Below are positions 27,201-33,200 of a stretch of DNA of 64,000 nt, one piece after another (position 1 is the first letter of the stretch; every line of letters starts with the position of its first letter). The position numbers and the translations under genes were made by a program. The stretch is from the NCBI GenBank assembly GCA_035771165.1, contig JAWNZC010000469.1, forward strand, positions 150,001-214,000. Reading direction: 5' to 3'. Source of the DNA: Paragorgia papillata (taxonomy: Eukaryota; Cnidaria; Anthozoa; Scleralcyonacea; Coralliidae). A model generated the notes under the pieces. That model worked only from the letters and a program-made list of their open reading frames with translations. It did no database searches and had not been told where the DNA came from.

Positions 27201-30200
27201 AATAAAGTTAGTTTAGTTTACTCTGGTTTTCTTCTGTAGTAACACTGGATCAATGAAGGATGGTTCTTACTGGACCTCTAGAGAGAACAGTTTAGATATA
27301 ACTGATAGAGTTATCCAGTATAAATAAAGTTAGTTTAGTTTACTCTGGTTCTGTAGTAACACTGGATCAATGAAGGATGGTCCTTACTGGACTTCCAGGA
27401 AGAACAGTTTAGATATGACTGATAGAGTTATCCAGTATAAATAAAGTTAGTTTAGTTTACTCTGGTTTCCTTCTGTAGTAACACTGGATCAATGAGGGAT
27501 GGTCCTTACTGGACCTCTAGAGAGAACAGTTTAGATATAACTGATAGAGTTATCCAGTATAAATAAAGTTAGTTTAGTTTACTCTGGTTTTCTTCTGTAG
27601 TAACACTGGATCAATGAGGGATGGTCCTTACTGGACCTCTAGAGAGAACAGTTTAGATATGACTGATAGAGTTATCCAGTATAAATAAAGTTAGTTTAGT
27701 TTACTCTGGTTTCCTTCTGTAGTAACACTGGATCAATGAGGGATGGTCATTACTGGACCTCTAGAGAGAACAGTTTAGACATGACTGATAGAGTTATCCA
27801 GTATAAATAAAGTTAGTTTAGTTTACTCTGGTTTTCTTCTGTAGTAATACTGGATCAATGAGGATGGTTCTTACTGGACCTCTAGAGAGAACAGTTTAGA
27901 TATGACTGATAGAGTTATCCAGTATAAATAAAGTTAGTTTAGTTTACTCTGGTTTCCTCCTGTAGTAACACTGGATCAATGAAGGATGGTCCTTACTGGT
28001 CCTCTAGAGAGAACAGTTTAGATATGACTGATAGAGTTATCCAGTATAAATAAAGTTAGTTTAGTTTACTCTGGTTTCCTCCTGTAGTAACACTGGATCA
28101 ATGAAGGATGGTTCTTACTGGACCTCTAGAGAGAACAGTTTAGATATGACTGATAGAGTTATCCAGTATAAATAAAGTTAGTTTAGTTTACTCTGGTTTC
28201 CTCCTGTAGTAACACTGGATCAATGAAGGATGGTTCTTACTGGACCTCTAGAAAGAACAGTTTAGATATGACTGATAGAGTTATCCAGTATAAATAAGGT
28301 TAGTTTAGTTTACTTTGGTTTCCTAATGTAATAACACGGGATCAATGAGGGATGGTCCTTACTGGACCTCTAGAGAGAACAGTTTAGATATAACTGATAG
28401 AGTTATCCAGTATAAATAAAGTTAGTTTAGTTTGCTCTGGTTTCCTTCTGTAGTAACACTGGATCAATGAAGGATGGTTCTTACTGGACCTCTAGAGAGA
28501 ACAGTTTATATATGACTGATAGAGTTATCCAGTATAAATAAAGTTAGTTAAGTTTATTTTGGATAATTACTTTATAAAATTAAGATTTTCTTGTGCAGGT
28601 GCTTAGAATACAGTCTGAATACAAGCTTGGTGAAGTCTCAAGACGGTGACAGTCTTATTTCGTCTGTTGCTGGTAACCCTAATGGAAGGTTGCTGGCTTG
28701 GGATTTCTTTCAACTCAATTGGGACATTCTACTAAAACGGTAATTAGTTGAAAAACATTGGGTAGAGGTGTGCTGAGGTGAGATGAGGTGAGATGAGATG
28801 GGGTGGGGTGGGGTGTGGTGAGGTGAGATGAGGTGAGGTGTGATGATGTGTGAAGAGATGAGGTGTGATGGGGTGTTGTGAGGTGTGATGAGGTGGTGAG
28901 ATGAGTTGTGGTGTGGTGAGTTGAGGTGTGATGAGGTGTGATGAGATGAGGTGTTGAGGTGAGGTGAGGTGTGGTGAGGTGTGATGAGGTGAGGTGAGGT
29001 GAGGTGAGGTGAGGTGAGATGAGGTGTGGTGAGGTGTGGTGAGGTGTGGTGAGGTGTGGTGAGGTGTGGTGAGGTGTGGTGAGATGCGGTGAGGTGTGGT
29101 GAGGTGAGATGAGGTGAGATGAGGTGAGATGAGATGAGGTGAGATGTGGTGTGATGAGATGTGGTGTGATGAGGTGAAGTGAGATGAGGTGTGGTGGGTT
29201 GTGGTGAGGTGAGGTGAGGTGAGGTGTGGTGAGGTGAGGTGTGGTGAGGTGTGGTGAGGTGAGATGTGGTGAGGTGTGGTGAGGTGTGGTGTGGTGAGGT
29301 GTGGTGAGGTGTGGTGAGGTGTGGTGAGGTGTGGTGAGGTGTGGTGAGGTGTGGTGAGGTGTGGTGAGGTGTGGTGAGGTGTGGTGAGGTGTGGTGAGGT
29401 GTGGTGAGGTGTGGTGAGGTGTGGTGAGGTGTGGTGAGGTGTGGTGAGGTGTGGTGAGGTGTGGTGTGGTGAGGTGAGGTGTGGTGAGGTGAGGTGTGGT
29501 GAGGTGAGATGAGGTGTGGTGGGGTGAGGTGTGGTGAGGTGTGGTGAGGTGAGGTGTGGTGAGGTGAGGTGAGATGTGGTGTGATGAGATGAGATGAGGT
29601 GTGGTGTGGTGAGGTGTGGTCAGGTGAGGTGAGATGAGGTGTGGTGAGGTGAGGTGTGGTGAGGTGAAGTGTGGTGAGATGAGGTGTGGTGAGGTGAGGT
29701 GTGGTGAGGTGTGGTGAGGTGTGGTGAGGTGAGGTGAGATGAGGTGAGATGAGGTGTGGTGAGGTGTGGTGAGGTGTGGTGAGGTGTGGTGAGGTGTGGT
29801 GAGGTGTGGTGAGGTGTGGTGAGGTGAGGTGTGGTGTGGTGAGGTGAGGTGTGGTGAGTTGTGGTGAGGTGTGGTGAGGTGAGATGAGGTGTGGTGAGGT
29901 GTGATGAGGTGAGGTGTGGTGAGGTGTGGTGAGGTGTGGCGAGATGAGGTATGATGAGGTGTGGTGAGATGAGGTGTGATGAGATGAAGTGTGGTGAGAT
30001 GAGGTGTGGTGAGATGAGGTGAAATGAGCTGTGGTGAGATGAGGTGAGATGAGGTGAGGTGAGATGAGGTGAGATGAGGTGAGATGAGGTGTGGTGAGAT
30101 GAGGTGTGGTGAGATGAGGTGTGGTGTGGTGAGGTGAGATGAGGTGTGGTGTGGTGAGATGAGGTGTGGTGTCGTGAGGTGTGGTGAGGTGTGATGAGGT

Positions 30201-33200
30201 GTGGTGAGGTGTGGTGAGGTGTGGTGAGGTGTGGTGAGGTGTGGTGAGGTGAGGTGAGGTGAGGTGAGATGAGGTGAGATGAGGTAAGATGTGGTGTGAT
30301 GAGGTGAGATGAGGTGTGATGAGGTGAGATGAGGTGTGGTGAGGTGTGGTGAGGTGTGGTGAGGGTGTGGTGAGGTGTGGTGAGGTGTGCTGAGGTGTGG
30401 TGAGGTGTGGTGAGGTGTGGTGAGGTGAGATGTGGTGAGGTGTGGTGAGGTGTGGTGAGGTGTGGTGAGGTGTGGTGAGGTGGGTGAGGTGAGGTGTGGT
30501 GAGGTGTGGTGAGATGAGGTGTGGTGAGATGTTGGTGAGGTGTGGTGAGGTGTGGTGAGTTGTGGTGAGGTTGTGGTGAGGTGAGATGAGGTGTGGTGAG
30601 GTGTGGTGAGGTGAGATGATGAGGTGTGGTGAGTTGTGGTGAGGTGTGGTGAGGTGAGATGAGGTGTGGTGGGGTGAGGTGTGGTGAGGTGTGGTGAGGT
30701 GAGGTGTGGTGAGGTGAGAAGAGGTGAGGTGAGATGTGGTGTGATGAGATGAGATGAGGTGTGGTGGTGTGGTGAGGTGTGGTGAGGTGTGGTGAGGTGT
30801 GGTGAGGTGAGGTGTGGTGAGGTGAGGTGTGGTGAGGTGTGGTGAGGTGTGGTGAGGTGTGGTGAGGTGTGGTGAGGTGAGGTGTGGTGAGTTGTGGTGA
30901 GGTGTGGTGAGGTGAGATGAGGTGTGGTGAGGTGTGATGAGGTGAGGTGTGGTGAGGTGTGGTGAGGTGTGGGAGGTGAGATGAGGTATGATGAGGTGTG
31001 GTGAGATGAGGTGTGATGAGATGAAGTGTGGTGAGATGAGATGTGGTGAGATGAGGTGAAATGAGCTGTGGTGAGATGAGGTGAGATGAGGTGAGGTGAG
31101 ATGAGGTGAGGTGAGATGAGGTGTGGTGAGATGAGGTGTGGTGAGATGAGGTGTGGTGTGGTGAGGTGAGATGAGGTGTGGTGTGGTGAGATGAGGTGTG
31201 GTGTCGTGAGGTGTGGTGAGGTGTGATGAGGTGTGGTGAGGTGTGGTGAGGTGTGGTGAGGTGTGGTGAGGTGTGGTGAGGTGAGGTGAGGTGAGGTGAG
31301 ATGAGGTGAGATGAGGTAAGATGTGGTGTGATGAGGTGAGATGAGGTGTGATGAGGTGAGATGAGGTGTGGTGAGGTGTGGTGAGGTGTGGTGAGGGTGT
31401 GGTGAGGTGTGGTGAGGTGTGCTGAGGTGTGGTGAGGTGTGGTGAGGTGTGGTGAGGTGAGATGTGGTGAGGTGTGGTGAGGTGTGGTGAGGTGTGGTGA
31501 GGTGTGGTGAGGTGGGTGAGGTGAGGTGTGGTGAGGTGTGGTGAGATGAGGTGTGGTGAGATGTGGTGAGGTGTGGTGAGGTGTGGTGAGTTGTGGTGAG
31601 GTGTGGTGAGGTGAGATGAGGTGTGGTGAGGTGTGGTGAGGTGAGATGAGGTGTGGTGAGTTGTGGTGAGGTGTGGTGAGGTGAGATGAGGTGTGGTGGG
31701 GTGAGGTGTGGTGAGGTGTGGTGAGGTGAGGTGTGGTGAGGTGAGAAGAGGTGAGGTGAGATGTGGTGTGATGAGATGAGATGAGGTGTGGTGGTGTGGT
31801 GAGGTGTGGTGAGGTGTGGTGAGGTGTGGTGAGGTGAGGTGTGGTGAGGTGAGGTGTGGTGAGGTGTGGTGAGGTGTGGTGAGGTGTGGTGAGGTGTGGT
31901 GAGGTGAGGTGTGGTGAGTTGTGGTGAGGTGTGGTGAGGTGAGATGAGGTGTGGTGAGGTGTGATGAGGTGAGGTGTGGTGAGGTGTGGTGAGGTGTGGC
32001 GAGGTGAGATGAGGTATGATGAGGTGTGGTGAGATGAGGTGTGATGAGATGAAGTGTGGTGAGATGAGATGTGGTGAGATGAGGTGAAATGAGCTGTGGT
32101 GAGATGAGGTGAGATGAGGTGAGGTGAGATGAGGTGAGGTGAGATGAGGTGTGGTGAGATGAGGTGTGGTGAGATGAGGTGTGGTGTGGTGAGGTGAGAT
32201 GAGGTGTGGTGTGGTGAGATGAGGTGTGGTGTCGTGAGGTGTGGTGAGGTGTGATGAGGTGTGGTGAGGTGTGGTGAGGTGTGGTGAAATGTGGTGAGGT
32301 GTGGTGAGGTGTGGTGAGGTGTGGTGAGGTGTGGTGAGGTGGGTGAGGTGAGGTGTGGTGAGGTGTGGTGAGATGAGGTGTGGTGAGATGTGGTGAGGTG
32401 TGGTGAGGTGTGGTGAGGTGTGGTGAGTTGTGGTGAGGTGTGGTGAGGTGAGATGAGGTGTGGTGAGGTGTGGTGAGGTGTGGTGAGGTGAGATGAGGTG
32501 TGGTGAGTTGTGGTGAGGTGTGGTGAGGTGAGATGAGGTGTGGTGGGGTGAGGTGTGGTGAGGTGTGGTGAGGTGAGGTGTGGTGAGGTGAGAAGAGGTG
32601 AGGTGAGATGTGGTGTGATGAGATGAGATGAGGTGTGGTGGTGTGGTGAGGTGTGGTGAGGTGTGGTGAGGTGAGATGTGGTGAGGTGAGGTGTGGTGAG
32701 GTGTGGTGAGGTGTGGTGTGGTGAGGTGTGGTGAGGTGAGATGAGGTGAGATAAGGTGTTGTGAGGTGTGGTGTGGTGAGGTGTGGTGAGGTGTGGTGAG
32801 GTGTGGTGAGGTGTGGTGAGGTGAGGTGTGGTGAGTTGTGGTGAGGTGTGGTGAGGTGAGATGAGGTGTGGTGAGGTGTGATGAGGTGAGGTGTGGTGAG
32901 GTGTGGTGAGGTGTGGCGAGGTGAGATGAGGTATGATGAGGTGTGGTGAGATGAGGTGTGATGAGATGAAGTGTGGTGAGATGAGATGTGGTGAGATGAG
33001 GTGAAATGAGCTGTGGTGAGATGAGGTGAGATGAGGTGAGGTGAGATGAGGTGAGGTGAGATGAGGTGTGGTGAGATGAGGTGTGGTGAGATGAGGTGTG
33101 GTGTGGTGAGGTGAGATGAGGTGTGGTGTGGTGAGATGAGGTGTGGTGTCGTGAGGTGTGGTGAGGTGTGATGAGGTGTGGTGAGGTGTGGTGAGGTGTG

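Noticed and set aside
23503..28558. CRISPR-like array
   Set aside because: Units are contiguous tandem repeats without unique spacers, in a eukaryotic intron.
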